A stretch of 46,557 nt of DNA from contig CAUYJH010000080.1 of NCBI GenBank assembly GCA_963573315.1, positions 1 through 46,557 of the forward strand, read 5' to 3'. A program made the position numbers and the translations under genes. The notes under the pieces are model-generated. The model had not been told where the DNA came from, did not search any database, and was given only the letters and a program-made list of their open reading frames with translations. This document shows, piece after piece, positions 6,901 through 21,300 of this stretch. The first letter of the stretch is position 1. Each line of letters begins with the position of its first letter. Source of the stretch: Entomortierella parvispora. Taxonomy: Eukaryota > Mortierellomycota > Mortierellomycetes > Mortierellales > Mortierellaceae.

Positions 6901-7336
6901 ACAAGGTCCACCTTCGTAATTGCGTTCAAGCCACCGGACCGAGTGTGCATGGAAAAGAAGGGAAAAGGGCTATCTGGCCATGTAGCTGGACCGTTGTTTA
7001 CACGGTGTTCGACCGTTTACACAGGGTTAGACCGTTCAGACCGTTTACACGGGACCAGACCTCTCCGCTGCAGATACAAAAATGCGCGCGCTGATTTTTT
7101 GTTTTCTTTTTTTTCTCTCTCACCACCTCCCCTCCTCCCCACACCCACCCTACATTCCCACTGACATTTCACATGCACATTTCCATTTCAGTCATGATCC
7201 ATCTCTGCCATGGCTCCAAGGGTTGTCCAACCAAGCCCAGCACTCGCGTGCAACTCAGACACAAGAGCACGGCTCGTGTTTTTTTTAAGGTATGCTCTGA
7301 GCTGAACTAAAATATATGAAATCCAGCCAAACAAAA
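3667..7336 (+). repeat. Array unit, copy 2 (3,670 bp, +GAGA)
   Basis: This copy differs from the consensus by a 4-bp GAGA insertion at about 5914-5922 (CAGAGACCC becomes CAGAGAGAGACCC). It is the only indel in the array longer than 1 bp. It looks like a two-unit expansion of a short GA repeat and breaks the open frames that cross this site on both strands. Confidence 0.98.
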
Positions 7337-10300
7337 AAATCCCTTGCGCCCTACTTCCTAGGCCTTCGTTTGTGTACTTCAGTCACTAACGCCCCCTTGC
7401 ATGTCTATCCTGTAGTCTCTTGTAGCACTGCAGCACAGCCCAGGCTAGCGCGCGTTCTTCAAACCGCGTGGTCAGTAACAAGCACAAGTGCTGAGCTCTC
7501 GTCTCGGGCCCAGAGAAGCATAAGCCAGGTCTCAAGAGACCCAGTTCCTGAAAAATACCAGCTCCATCTGCCTCTCTGGTGACGCGCTTCGCTCTCCAAA
7601 AGAAAGCTCTGTCCTCTGCCGCCCGCTGTCCTTCAAGAACGTCTCTTCCCTACAAAGAGACCGAGGGTAGCGCCTCTCAACTGGCTACCTTCAACTCCGC
7701 CAGAGGCCACCGGCCTTTCAACAACATCCGCTGCTTTCAGAGGCTCGCTTTCAGAGACTCCCAGCAACCCCGGCTCTTTGGAGCATGCTCGGTCCTTGCA
7801 CCCTTGCATCTTTGCACGCTTTCAGTGGTGACCGCCCACCAAGAACGCCTCCCCTGCCTGCCAGCTTTTCTGCTGCGGCTGGCTTGCCACCAGTCAACAC
7901 AAAAAGCAGTCCCGCTTCAAGTAAACAAGAACGCGTCGTCCATCCATCCGTCCATCCATCCATCGAAGGGAGTCAAAGTACGCGCCATCCGCCATCCAAA
8001 GCCCAAGAAGAGGACAGCTTTCTCCTCTCCCATCCTAGCCATCTCATCGGTGCTACCTCCATCCATGGTACGGCTATTACTATTATTTCTTCGGGGCCAA
8101 GTGGATGCACAGGACCAAGCACTGGACACATGGACCATATCCATATCCATATTCCATCCATACCGTCGGCTCCTGGACAAAGACAAGGTAATGGCAGTGG
8201 CCTCAGCGCTTCAGGGCAGGGCGTCCTTTGGTGCCTGTGTGAAGTTTCAATGATGAATAGTGGCGGTGGGCTGGCTGTCCTCAACCTTCTTCGGCTGGCA
8301 CTGTTATGTAGTGATCTGGCCCCCTCCGTGGATAAAGTCGAAGGGAGTGAGTGAGGCTGGGGCCGACCTCTGAGAGACATCTGTACAAAGTGGGTTTACA
8401 CGCGTCTTGGTAGCGTCCGCTGACCATTTACACAGTCTTTCCACTTCTTAGGAACCAAGTCTTCCGCAAGGATCACATTCCATTCAGGTCGTCCACCCCT
8501 TTGAGCTCAAACAAGGTAATGGCAGTGGGCTAAGCGCTCCAAGACAAGGCGTCTATGGCGCTTGTGTGAATTTCAATGAAGACTTTAGGTGGCGAAGAGA
8601 GGACAAGAGGGAGAGGGAGAGGGGGGGGGGTTAAGCACCATCCTGACCCAGAAACACCTCCTCCGCGGCTGTCTCCATTATCGGAAGATGGTTGGGGGCC
8701 CCACCTACAGGTGCATAATTGCAGAAGGGGGTGTGGGCTGGGTGAGGGCGTTGGATGCAAGAGAGGACAAGAGGGAGAGGGAGAGGGGGGGGGGGGGGTA
8801 AGCGCCATCCTGGCCCAGAAAACTCCTCCTCCGCGGCTACCTCCATTCACGGAAGATGGTTGGGGCCCCACCTACAGGTGGACAATAGCAGAAGGGGGTG
8901 AGAGTGGAGGGATGGGCTTGGGTGCGGGTGCGGGGTGTGGGGGAGATGGGGGGGCCACTCTGAGAAACACCTCTGCGGCTGGTGGGAAGCCCCTGGCTAG
9001 GTTAATTGCAATAGAGGTGCAACCGCGTCTTGATAGCGTCCACTGACCATTTACATAGTCTTGCCACTTCTTAGGAACCAAACCCCGCACCGTGTCCTCA
9101 CCCACCCCATCCTCGTGAACGAGAGGAGCATTGTCAACGCAGGCCGACTAGAGTCTCTCTCTGATCATTACAGTCCTCTGAAGCCCTTTTCCGAGATCCA
9201 AACTCTACCCTATACCTTCCATATCATAGGCGAAGAAGAGTGCGCATCAAGCCAGATGTCGTGTGAGGATCGATCGACTCTAGGAGTCCTTCATCATGTC
9301 CTCCTCTGCATACTGGTGTGTACTTTTAGCTATTTTGATAGGCTGGATTTGTGTATGAGGGGTGATCTCGGCCTTTGGTGAGGTACTTTGTCAAGAGTTC
9401 TCTATTTTTTTGTCGTTGACTGTTGCTCACTTCTCCTCTCCATCGCTTGGCGGGGAACGGTCACTTCCAACGTGATGCGGTGCCGCTCTTCTCTTCGAGA
9501 TCGAACCCATGGCCCCTGGGACCGTATTGTCCTTGTACCTTTGAATGGATGCCATCTTTCTGTTCTCTTCGTGATTTTAATACAGAGACCCATCATCGAT
9601 CTTGTTCCTTTGAGTGACCACAGACTAAGAAGTAAACGCGCGATCACTGTACAATAAATAAAAAAAGAAATGTCAACTCTTTTCAATATTCCTGATGAGA
9701 GGAACCGAGCAGTGTTCGTCAACAATGACAACATGAATCTCTTGAAGTAATAGTTGATCAAGAAAACAAAGGTCATCAGGTCCCCACCAAATTGAATGAA
9801 ACGTTCACTAGGTTGAGAAGTAGGCTGAGAAGTAGATATATAGGTTGAGAAGAAGGTTGAGAAGTACAGTAGGTTGGAAAATACTAGGCGAGTGCGGTAT
9901 GGCTTTGACGCGAGATGGGGGTGCCGGCTACATGGCTGCTTGGTGACGGGGAGGATGTGTTGGTTGCAGTCGCCCCAAGACTTGTCGACTTTTGTCCTCG
10001 GGGGGAGCGCCAGAGATCCAGGAGAGAGTACCGATCACCATCGCTGATCTTTGGGTGCAGCAGAGACTCGAGTGCTCTGAGTGCAATGGAGAGGACAGGA
10101 TCTTTTGTCGCCACCGTCCTGGATGCCATCCTAGATCCTAGATCAACAGATCCACGCAGGGAAGAAGGGAGATGCCCGCCTCCTTTTGTGCTCCTGACCA
10201 CTCTCCAGAACATATCAAGACCGAGCACGTCTGCTTCTTTTTCTTTTCCCGAGAAGGATCGGTCATTAAAAAGAGAGATGGACCCTCCACCGCAACCTTT

Positions 10301-11001
10301 ATGGATCCAGGGTCCAGGATCCGATGATCGGATCCAACACGACAGATATCTTCACTGAGGAGACGTCTTCCTCCTTCCAGTTTTCAGGATCTGACAGGTA
10401 GACGGAGGCATGAGAACAAAACCCCCCCCCCGAGCTATGGTGGGATGCAGCCAGTGCCATCTGATTCTCCATTCTCCACGGTGCCTCCTCCCTCTCCGAG
10501 AACTTCAAAGACAATGTTGGTACGCGTGCCACTTGTAGGAATGAACCTCTCTTGCGGACCCTAGGACAAGGTCCACCTTCGTAATTGCGTTCAAGCCACC
10601 GGACCGAGTGTGCATGGAAAAGAAGGGAAAAGGGCTATCTGGCCATGTAGCTGGACCGTTGTTTACACGGTGTTCGACCGTTTACACAGGGTTAGACCGT
10701 TCAGACCGTTTACACGGGACCAGACCTCTCCGCTGCAGATACAAAAATGCGCGCGCTGATTTTTTGTTTTCTTTTTTTTCTCTCTCACCACCTCCCCTCC
10801 TCCCCACACCCACCCTACATTCCCACTGACATTTCACATGCACATTTCCATTTCAGTCATGATCCATCTCTGCCATGGCTCCAAGGGTTGTCCAACCAAG
10901 CCCAGCACTCGCGTGCAACTCAGACACAAGAGCACGGCTCGTGTTTTTTTTAAGGTATGCTCTGAGCTGAACTAAAATATATGAAATCCAGCCAAACAAA
11001 A
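7337..11001 (+). repeat. Array unit, copy 3 (3,665 bp, five indels)
   Basis: Five single-base indels relative to copy 1: loss of an A near 7760 (CTCCACAG becomes CTCCCAG), G9 to G10 at 8621-8630, G4 to G5 at 8694-8698, loss of an A near 8759 (GCAAAGAG becomes GCAAGAG), and C11 to C10 at 10422-10431. They sum to -1, matching the observed length. Confidence 0.98.
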
Positions 11002-14000
11002 AAATCCCTTGCGCCCTACTTCCTAGGCCTTCGTTTGTGTACTTCAGTCACTAACGCCCCCTTGCATGTCTATCCTGTAGTCTCTTGTAGCACTGCAGCA
11101 CAGCCCAGGCTAGCGCGCGTTCTTCAAACCGCGTGGTCAGTAACAAGCACAAGTGCTGAGCTCTCGTCTCGGGCCCAGAGAAGCATAAGCCAGGTCTCAA
11201 GAGACCCAGTTCCTGAAAAATACCAGCTCCATCTGCCTCTCTGGTGACGCGCTTCGCTCTCCAAAAGAAAGCTCTGTCCTCTGCCGCCCGCTGTCCTTCA
11301 AGAACGTCTCTTCCCTACAAAGAGACCGAGGGTAGCGCCTCTCAACTGGCTACCTTCAACTCCGCCAGAGGCCACCGGCCTTTCAACAACATCCGCTGCT
11401 TTCAGAGGCTCGCTTTCAGAGACTCCACAGCAACCCCGGCTCTTTGGAGCATGCTCGGTCCTTGCACCCTTGCATCTTTGCACGCTTTCAGTGGTGACCG
11501 CCCACCAAGAACGCCTCCCCTGCCTGCCAGCTTTTCTGCTGCGGCTGGCTTGCCACCAGTCAACACAAAAAGCAGTCCCGCTTCAAGTAAACAAGAACGC
11601 GTCGTCCATCCATCCGTCCATCCATCCATCGAAGGGAGTCAAAGTACGCGCCATCCGCCATCCAAAGCCCAAGAAGAGGACAGCTTTCTCCTCTCCCATC
11701 CTAGCCATCTCATCGGTGCTACCTCCATCCATGGTACGGCTATTACTATTATTTCTTCGGGGCCAAGTGGATGCACAGGACCAAGCACTGGACACATGGA
11801 CCATATCCATATCCATATTCCATCCATACCGTCGGCTCCTGGACAAAGACAAGGTAATGGCAGTGGCCTCAGCGCTTCAGGGCAGGGCGTCCTTTGGTGC
11901 CTGTGTGAAGTTTCAATGATGAATAGTGGCGGTGGGCTGGCTGTCCTCAACCTTCTTCGGCTGGCACTGTTATGTAGTGATCTGGCCCCCTCCGTGGATA
12001 AAGTCGAAGGGAGTGAGTGAGGCTGGGGCCGACCTCTGAGAGACATCTGTACAAAGTGGGTTTACACGCGTCTTGGTAGCGTCCGCTGACCATTTACACA
12101 GTCTTTCCACTTCTTAGGAACCAAGTCTTCCGCAAGGATCACATTCCATTCAGGTCGTCCACCCCTTTGAGCTCAAACAAGGTAATGGCAGTGGGCTAAG
12201 CGCTCCAAGACAAGGCGTCTATGGCGCTTGTGTGAATTTCAATGAAGACTTTAGGTGGCGAAGAGAGGACAAGAGGGAGAGGGAGAGGGGGGGGGTTAAG
12301 CACCATCCTGACCCAGAAACACCTCCTCCGCGGCTGTCTCCATTATCGGAAGATGGTTGGGGCCCCACCTACAGGTGCATAATTGCAGAAGGGGGTGTGG
12401 GCTGGGTGAGGGCGTTGGATGCAAAGAGAGGACAAGAGGGAGAGGGAGAGGGGGGGGGGGGGTAAGCGCCATCCTGGCCCAGAAAACTCCTCCTCCGCGG
12501 CTACCTCCATTCACGGAAGATGGTTGGGGCCCCACCTACAGGTGGACAATAGCAGAAGGGGGTGAGAGTGGAGGGATGGGCTTGGGTGCGGGTGCGGGGT
12601 GTGGGGGAGATGGGGGGGCCACTCTGAGAAACACCTCTGCGGCTGGTGGGAAGCCCCTGGCTAGGTTAATTGCAATAGAGGTGCAACCGCGTCTTGATAG
12701 CGTCCACTGACCATTTACATAGTCTTGCCACTTCTTAGGAACCAAACCCCGCACCGTGTCCTCACCCACCCCATCCTCGTGAACGAGAGGAGCATTGTCA
12801 ACGCAGGCCGACTAGAGTCTCTCTCTGATCATTACAGTCCTCTGAAGCCCTTTTCCGAGATCCAAACTCTACCCTATACCTTCCATATCATAGGCGAAGA
12901 AGAGTGCGCATCAAGCCAGATGTCGTGTGAGGATCGATCGACTCTAGGAGTCCTTCATCATGTCCTCCTCTGCATACTGGTGTGTACTTTTAGCTATTTT
13001 GATAGGCTGGATTTGTGTATGAGGGGTGATCTCGGCCTTTGGTGAGGTACTTTGTCAAGAGTTCTCTATTTTTTTGTCGTTGACTGTTGCTCACTTCTCC
13101 TCTCCATCGCTTGGCGGGGAACGGTCACTTCCAACGTGATGCGGTGCCGCTCTTCTCTTCGAGATCGAACCCATGGCCCCTGGGACCGTATTGTCCTTGT
13201 ACCTTTGAATGGATGCCATCTTTCTGTTCTCTTCGTGATTTTAATACAGAGACCCATCATCGATCTTGTTCCTTTGAGTGACCACAGACTAAGAAGTAAA
13301 CGCGCGATCACTGTACAATAAATAAAAAAAGAAATGTCAACTCTTTTCAATATTCCTGATGAGAGGAACCGAGCAGTGTTCGTCAACAATGACAACATGA
13401 ATCTCTTGAAGTAATAGTTGATCAAGAAAACAAAGGTCATCAGGTCCCCACCAAATTGAATGAAACGTTCACTAGGTTGAGAAGTAGGCTGAGAAGTAGA
13501 TATATAGGTTGAGAAGAAGGTTGAGAAGTACAGTAGGTTGGAAAATACTAGGCGAGTGCGGTATGGCTTTGACGCGAGATGGGGGTGCCGGCTACATGGC
13601 TGCTTGGTGACGGGGAGGATGTGTTGGTTGCAGTCGCCCCAAGACTTGTCGACTTTTGTCCTCGGGGGGAGCGCCAGAGATCCAGGAGAGAGTACCGATC
13701 ACCATCGCTGATCTTTGGGTGCAGCAGAGACTCGAGTGCTCTGAGTGCAATGGAGAGGACAGGATCTTTTGTCGCCACCGTCCTGGATGCCATCCTAGAT
13801 CCTAGATCAACAGATCCACGCAGGGAAGAAGGGAGATGCCCGCCTCCTTTTGTGCTCCTGACCACTCTCCAGAACATATCAAGACCGAGCACGTCTGCTT
13901 CTTTTTCTTTTCCCGAGAAGGATCGGTCATTAAAAAGAGAGATGGACCCTCCACCGCAACCTTTATGGATCCAGGGTCCAGGATCCGATGATCGGATCCA

Positions 14001-14665
14001 ACACGACAGATATCTTCACTGAGGAGACGTCTTCCTCCTTCCAGTTTTCAGGATCTGACAGGTAGACGGAGGCATGAGAACAAAACCCCCCCCCCGAGCT
14101 ATGGTGGGATGCAGCCAGTGCCATCTGATTCTCCATTCTCCACGGTGCCTCCTCCCTCTCCGAGAACTTCAAAGACAATGTTGGTACGCGTGCCACTTGT
14201 AGGAATGAACCTCTCTTGCGGACCCTAGGACAAGGTCCACCTTCGTAATTGCGTTCAAGCCACCGGACCGAGTGTGCATGGAAAAGAAGGGAAAAGGGCT
14301 ATCTGGCCATGTAGCTGGACCGTTGTTTACACGGTGTTCGACCGTTTACACAGGGTTAGACCGTTCAGACCGTTTACACGGGACCAGACCTCTCCGCTGC
14401 AGATACAAAAATGCGCGCGCTGATTTTTTGTTTTCTTTTTTTTCTCTCTCACCACCTCCCCTCCTCCCCACACCCACCCTACATTCCCACTGACATTTCA
14501 CATGCACATTTCCATTTCAGTCATGATCCATCTCTGCCATGGCTCCAAGGGTTGTCCAACCAAGCCCAGCACTCGCGTGCAACTCAGACACAAGAGCACG
14601 GCTCGTGTTTTTTTTAAGGTATGCTCTGAGCTGAACTAAAATATATGAAATCCAGCCAAACAAAA
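11002..14665 (+). repeat. Array unit, copy 4 (3,664 bp)
   Basis: Two run-length differences from the consensus: the G14 run is G13 (12450-12462) and the C11 run is C10 (14086-14095). Both are shared with the adjacent copy 5. Confidence 0.98.
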
Positions 14666-17600
14666 AAATCCCTTGCGCCCTACTTCCTAGGCCTTCGTTT
14701 GTGTACTTCAGTCACTAACGCCCCCTTGCATGTCTATCCTGTAGTCTCTTGTAGCACTGCAGCACAGCCCAGGCTAGCGCGCGTTCTTCAAACCGCGTGG
14801 TCAGTAACAAGCACAAGTGCTGAGCTCTCGTCTCGGGCCCAGAGAAGCATAAGCCAGGTCTCAAGAGACCCAGTTCCTGAAAAATACCAGCTCCATCTGC
14901 CTCTCTGGTGACGCGCTTCGCTCTCCAAAAGAAAGCTCTGTCCTCTGCCGCCCGCTGTCCTTCAAGAACGTCTCTTCCCTACAAAGAGACCGAGGGTAGC
15001 GCCTCTCAACTGGCTACCTTCAACTCCGCCAGAGGCCACCGGCCTTTCAACAACATCCGCTGCTTTCAGAGGCTCGCTTTCAGAGACTCCACAGCAACCC
15101 CGGCTCTTTGGAGCATGCTCGGTCCTTGCACCCTTGCATCTTTGCACGCTTTCAGTGGTGACCGCCCACCAAGAACGCCTCCCCTGCCTGCCAGCTTTTC
15201 TGCTGCGGCTGGCTTGCCACCAGTCAACACAAAAAGCAGTCCCGCTTCAAGTAAACAAGAACGCGTCGTCCATCCATCCGTCCATCCATCCATCGAAGGG
15301 AGTCAAAGTACGCGCCATCCGCCATCCAAAGCCCAAGAAGAGGACAGCTTTCTCCTCTCCCATCCTAGCCATCTCATCGGTGCTACCTCCATCCATGGTA
15401 CGGCTATTACTATTATTTCTTCGGGGCCAAGTGGATGCACAGGACCAAGCACTGGACACATGGACCATATCCATATCCATATTCCATCCATACCGTCGGC
15501 TCCTGGACAAAGACAAGGTAATGGCAGTGGCCTCAGCGCTTCAGGGCAGGGCGTCCTTTGGTGCCTGTGTGAAGTTTCAATGATGAATAGTGGCGGTGGG
15601 CTGGCTGTCCTCAACCTTCTTCGGCTGGCACTGTTATGTAGTGATCTGGCCCCCTCCGTGGATAAAGTCGAAGGGAGTGAGTGAGGCTGGGGCCGACCTC
15701 TGAGAGACATCTGTACAAAGTGGGTTTACACGCGTCTTGGTAGCGTCCGCTGACCATTTACACAGTCTTTCCACTTCTTAGGAACCAAGTCTTCCGCAAG
15801 GATCACATTCCATTCAGGTCGTCCACCCCTTTGAGCTCAAACAAGGTAATGGCAGTGGGCTAAGCGCTCCAAGACAAGGCGTCTATGGCGCTTGTGTGAA
15901 TTTCAATGAAGACTTTAGGTGGCGAAGAGAGGACAAGAGGGAGAGGGAGAGGGGGGGGGTTAAGCACCATCCTGACCCAGAAACACCTCCTCCGCGGCTG
16001 TCTCCATTATCGGAAGATGGTTGGGGCCCCACCTACAGGTGCATAATTGCAGAAGGGGGTGTGGGCTGGGTGAGGGCGTTGGATGCAAAGAGAGGACAAG
16101 AGGGAGAGGGAGAGGGGGGGGGGGGGTAAGCGCCATCCTGGCCCAGAAAACTCCTCCTCCGCGGCTACCTCCATTCACGGAAGATGGTTGGGGCCCCACC
16201 TACAGGTGGACAATAGCAGAAGGGGGTGAGAGTGGAGGGATGGGCTTGGGTGCGGGTGCGGGGTGTGGGGGAGATGGGGGGGCCACTCTGAGAAACACCT
16301 CTGCGGCTGGTGGGAAGCCCCTGGCTAGGTTAATTGCAATAGAGGTGCAACCGCGTCTTGATAGCGTCCACTGACCATTTACATAGTCTTGCCACTTCTT
16401 AGGAACCAAACCCCGCACCGTGTCCTCACCCACCCCATCCTCGTGAACGAGAGGAGCATTGTCAACGCAGGCCGACTAGAGTCTCTCTCTGATCATTACA
16501 GTCCTCTGAAGCCCTTTTCCGAGATCCAAACTCTACCCTATACCTTCCATATCATAGGCGAAGAAGAGTGCGCATCAAGCCAGATGTCGTGTGAGGATCG
16601 ATCGACTCTAGGAGTCCTTCATCATGTCCTCCTCTGCATACTGGTGTGTACTTTTAGCTATTTTGATAGGCTGGATTTGTGTATGAGGGGTGATCTCGGC
16701 CTTTGGTGAGGTACTTTGTCAAGAGTTCTCTATTTTTTTGTCGTTGACTGTTGCTCACTTCTCCTCTCCATCGCTTGGCGGGGAACGGTCACTTCCAACG
16801 TGATGCGGTGCCGCTCTTCTCTTCGAGATCGAACCCATGGCCCCTGGGACCGTATTGTCCTTGTACCTTTGAATGGATGCCATCTTTCTGTTCTCTTCGT
16901 GATTTTAATACAGAGACCCATCATCGATCTTGTTCCTTTGAGTGACCACAGACTAAGAAGTAAACGCGCGATCACTGTACAATAAATAAAAAAAGAAATG
17001 TCAACTCTTTTCAATATTCCTGATGAGAGGAACCGAGCAGTGTTCGTCAACAATGACAACATGAATCTCTTGAAGTAATAGTTGATCAAGAAAACAAAGG
17101 TCATCAGGTCCCCACCAAATTGAATGAAACGTTCACTAGGTTGAGAAGTAGGCTGAGAAGTAGATATATAGGTTGAGAAGAAGGTTGAGAAGTACAGTAG
17201 GTTGGAAAATACTAGGCGAGTGCGGTATGGCTTTGACGCGAGATGGGGGTGCCGGCTACATGGCTGCTTGGTGACGGGGAGGATGTGTTGGTTGCAGTCG
17301 CCCCAAGACTTGTCGACTTTTGTCCTCGGGGGGAGCGCCAGAGATCCAGGAGAGAGTACCGATCACCATCGCTGATCTTTGGGTGCAGCAGAGACTCGAG
17401 TGCTCTGAGTGCAATGGAGAGGACAGGATCTTTTGTCGCCACCGTCCTGGATGCCATCCTAGATCCTAGATCAACAGATCCACGCAGGGAAGAAGGGAGA
17501 TGCCCGCCTCCTTTTGTGCTCCTGACCACTCTCCAGAACATATCAAGACCGAGCACGTCTGCTTCTTTTTCTTTTCCCGAGAAGGATCGGTCATTAAAAA

Positions 17601-18329
17601 GAGAGATGGACCCTCCACCGCAACCTTTATGGATCCAGGGTCCAGGATCCGATGATCGGATCCAACACGACAGATATCTTCACTGAGGAGACGTCTTCCT
17701 CCTTCCAGTTTTCAGGATCTGACAGGTAGACGGAGGCATGAGAACAAAACCCCCCCCCCGAGCTATGGTGGGATGCAGCCAGTGCCATCTGATTCTCCAT
17801 TCTCCACGGTGCCTCCTCCCTCTCCGAGAACTTCAAAGACAATGTTGGTACGCGTGCCACTTGTAGGAATGAACCTCTCTTGCGGACCCTAGGACAAGGT
17901 CCACCTTCGTAATTGCGTTCAAGCCACCGGACCGAGTGTGCATGGAAAAGAAGGGAAAAGGGCTATCTGGCCATGTAGCTGGACCGTTGTTTACACGGTG
18001 TTCGACCGTTTACACAGGGTTAGACCGTTCAGACCGTTTACACGGGACCAGACCTCTCCGCTGCAGATACAAAAATGCGCGCGCTGATTTTTTGTTTTCT
18101 TTTTTTTCTCTCTCACCACCTCCCCTCCTCCCCACACCCACCCTACATTCCCACTGACATTTCACATGCACATTTCCATTTCAGTCATGATCCATCTCTG
18201 CCATGGCTCCAAGGGTTGTCCAACCAAGCCCAGCACTCGCGTGCAACTCAGACACAAGAGCACGGCTCGTGTTTTTTTTAAGGTATGCTCTGAGCTGAAC
18301 TAAAATATATGAAATCCAGCCAAACAAAA
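14666..18329 (+). repeat. Array unit, copy 5 (3,664 bp)
   Basis: It carries the same two states as copy 4: G13 at 16114-16126 and C10 at 17750-17759. Copies 4 and 5 therefore appear identical to each other. Confidence 0.98.
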
Positions 18330-21300
18330 AAATCCCTTGCGCCCTACTTCCTAGGCCTTCGTTTGTGTACTTCAGTCACTAACGCCCCCTTGCATGTCTA
18401 TCCTGTAGTCTCTTGTAGCACTGCAGCACAGCCCAGGCTAGCGCGCGTTCTTCAAACCGCGTGGTCAGTAACAAGCACAAGTGCTGAGCTCTCGTCTCGG
18501 GCCCAGAGAAGCATAAGCCAGGTCTCAAGAGACCCAGTTCCTGAAAAATACCAGCTCCATCTGCCTCTCTGGTGACGCGCTTCGCTCTCCAAAAGAAAGC
18601 TCTGTCCTCTGCCGCCCGCTGTCCTTCAAGAACGTCTCTTCCCTACAAAGAGACCGAGGGTAGCGCCTCTCAACTGGCTACCTTCAACTCCGCCAGAGGC
18701 CACCGGCCTTTCAACAACATCCGCTGCTTTCAGAGGCTCGCTTTCAGAGACTCCACAGCAACCCCGGCTCTTTGGAGCATGCTCGGTCCTTGCACCCTTG
18801 CATCTTTGCACGCTTTCAGTGGTGACCGCCCACCAAGAACGCCTCCCCTGCCTGCCAGCTTTTCTGCTGCGGCTGGCTTGCCACCAGTCAACACAAAAAG
18901 CAGTCCCGCTTCAAGTAAACAAGAACGCGTCGTCCATCCATCCGTCCATCCATCCATCGAAGGGAGTCAAAGTACGCGCCATCCGCCATCCAAAGCCCAA
19001 GAAGAGGACAGCTTTCTCCTCTCCCATCCTAGCCATCTCATCGGTGCTACCTCCATCCATGGTACGGCTATTACTATTATTTCTTCGGGGCCAAGTGGAT
19101 GCACAGGACCAAGCACTGGACACATGGACCATATCCATATCCATATTCCATCCATACCGTCGGCTCCTGGACAAAGACAAGGTAATGGCAGTGGCCTCAG
19201 CGCTTCAGGGCAGGGCGTCCTTTGGTGCCTGTGTGAAGTTTCAATGATGAATAGTGGCGGTGGGCTGGCTGTCCTCAACCTTCTTCGGCTGGCACTGTTA
19301 TGTAGTGATCTGGCCCCCTCCGTGGATAAAGTCGAAGGGAGTGAGTGAGGCTGGGGCCGACCTCTGAGAGACATCTGTACAAAGTGGGTTTACACGCGTC
19401 TTGGTAGCGTCCGCTGACCATTTACACAGTCTTTCCACTTCTTAGGAACCAAGTCTTCCGCAAGGATCACATTCCATTCAGGTCGTCCACCCCTTTGAGC
19501 TCAAACAAGGTAATGGCAGTGGGCTAAGCGCTCCAAGACAAGGCGTCTATGGCGCTTGTGTGAATTTCAATGAAGACTTTAGGTGGCGAAGAGAGGACAA
19601 GAGGGAGAGGGAGAGGGGGGGGGTTAAGCACCATCCTGACCCAGAAACACCTCCTCCGCGGCTGTCTCCATTATCGGAAGATGGTTGGGGCCCCACCTAC
19701 AGGTGCATAATTGCAGAAGGGGGTGTGGGCTGGGTGAGGGCGTTGGATGCAAAGAGAGGACAAGAGGGAGAGGGAGAGGGGGGGGGGGGGGTAAGCGCCA
19801 TCCTGGCCCAGAAAACTCCTCCTCCGCGGCTACCTCCATTCACGGAAGATGGTTGGGGCCCCACCTACAGGTGGACAATAGCAGAAGGGGGTGAGAGTGG
19901 AGGGATGGGCTTGGGTGCGGTGTGCGGGGTGTGGGGGAGATGGGGGGGCCACTCTGAGAAACACCTCTGCGGCTGGTGGGAAGCCCCTGGCTAGGTTAAT
20001 TGCAATAGAGGTGCAACCGCGTCTTGATAGCGTCCACTGACCATTTACATAGTCTTGCCACTTCTTAGGAACCAAACCCCGCACCGTGTCCTCACCCACC
20101 CCATCCTCGTGAACGAGAGGAGCATTGTCAACGCAGGCCGACTAGAGTCTCTCTCTGATCATTACAGTCCTCTGAAGCCCTTTTCCGAGATCCAAACTCT
20201 ACCCTATACCTTCCATATCATAGGCGAAGAAGAGTGCGCATCAAGCCAGATGTCGTGTGAGGATCGATCGACTCTAGGAGTCCTTCATCATGTCCTCCTC
20301 TGCATACTGGTGTGTACTTTTAGCTATTTTGATAGGCTGGATTTGTGTATGAGGGGTGATCTCGGCCTTTGGTGAGGTACTTTGTCAAGAGTTCTCTATT
20401 TTTTTGTCGTTGACTGTTGCTCACTTCTCCTCTCCATCGCTTGGCGGGGAACGGTCACTTCCAACGTGATGCGGTGCCGCTCTTCTCTTCGAGATCGAAC
20501 CCATGGCCCCTGGGACCGTATTGTCCTTGTACCTTTGAATGGATGCCATCTTTCTGTTCTCTTCGTGATTTTAATACAGAGACCCATCATCGATCTTGTT
20601 CCTTTGAGTGACCACAGACTAAGAAGTAAACGCGCGATCACTGTACAATAAATAAAAAAAGAAATGTCAACTCTTTTCAATATTCCTGATGAGAGGAACC
20701 GAGCAGTGTTCGTCAACAATGACAACATGAATCTCTTGAAGTAATAGTTGATCAAGAAAACAAAGGTCATCAGGTCCCCACCAAATTGAATGAAACGTTC
20801 ACTAGGTTGAGAAGTAGGCTGAGAAGTAGATATATAGGTTGAGAAGAAGGTTGAGAAGTACAGTAGGTTGGAAAATACTAGGCGAGTGCGGTATGGCTTT
20901 GACGCGAGATGGGGGTGCCGGCTACATGGCTGCTTGGTGACGGGGAGGATGTGTTGGTTGCAGTCGCCCCAAGACTTGTCGACTTTTGTCCTCGGGGGGA
21001 GCGCCAGAGATCCAGGAGAGAGTACCGATCACCATCGCTGATCTTTGGGTGCAGCAGAGACTCGAGTGCTCTGAGTGCAATGGAGAGGACAGGATCTTTT
21101 GTCGCCACCGTCCTGGATGCCATCCTAGATCCTAGATCAACAGATCCACGCAGGGAAGAAGGGAGATGCCCGCCTCCTTTTGTGCTCCTGACCACTCTCC
21201 AGAACATATCAAGACCGAGCACGTCTGCTTCTTTTTCTTTTCCCGAGAAGGATCGGTCATTAAAAAGAGAGATGGACCCTCCACCGCAACCTTTATGGAT

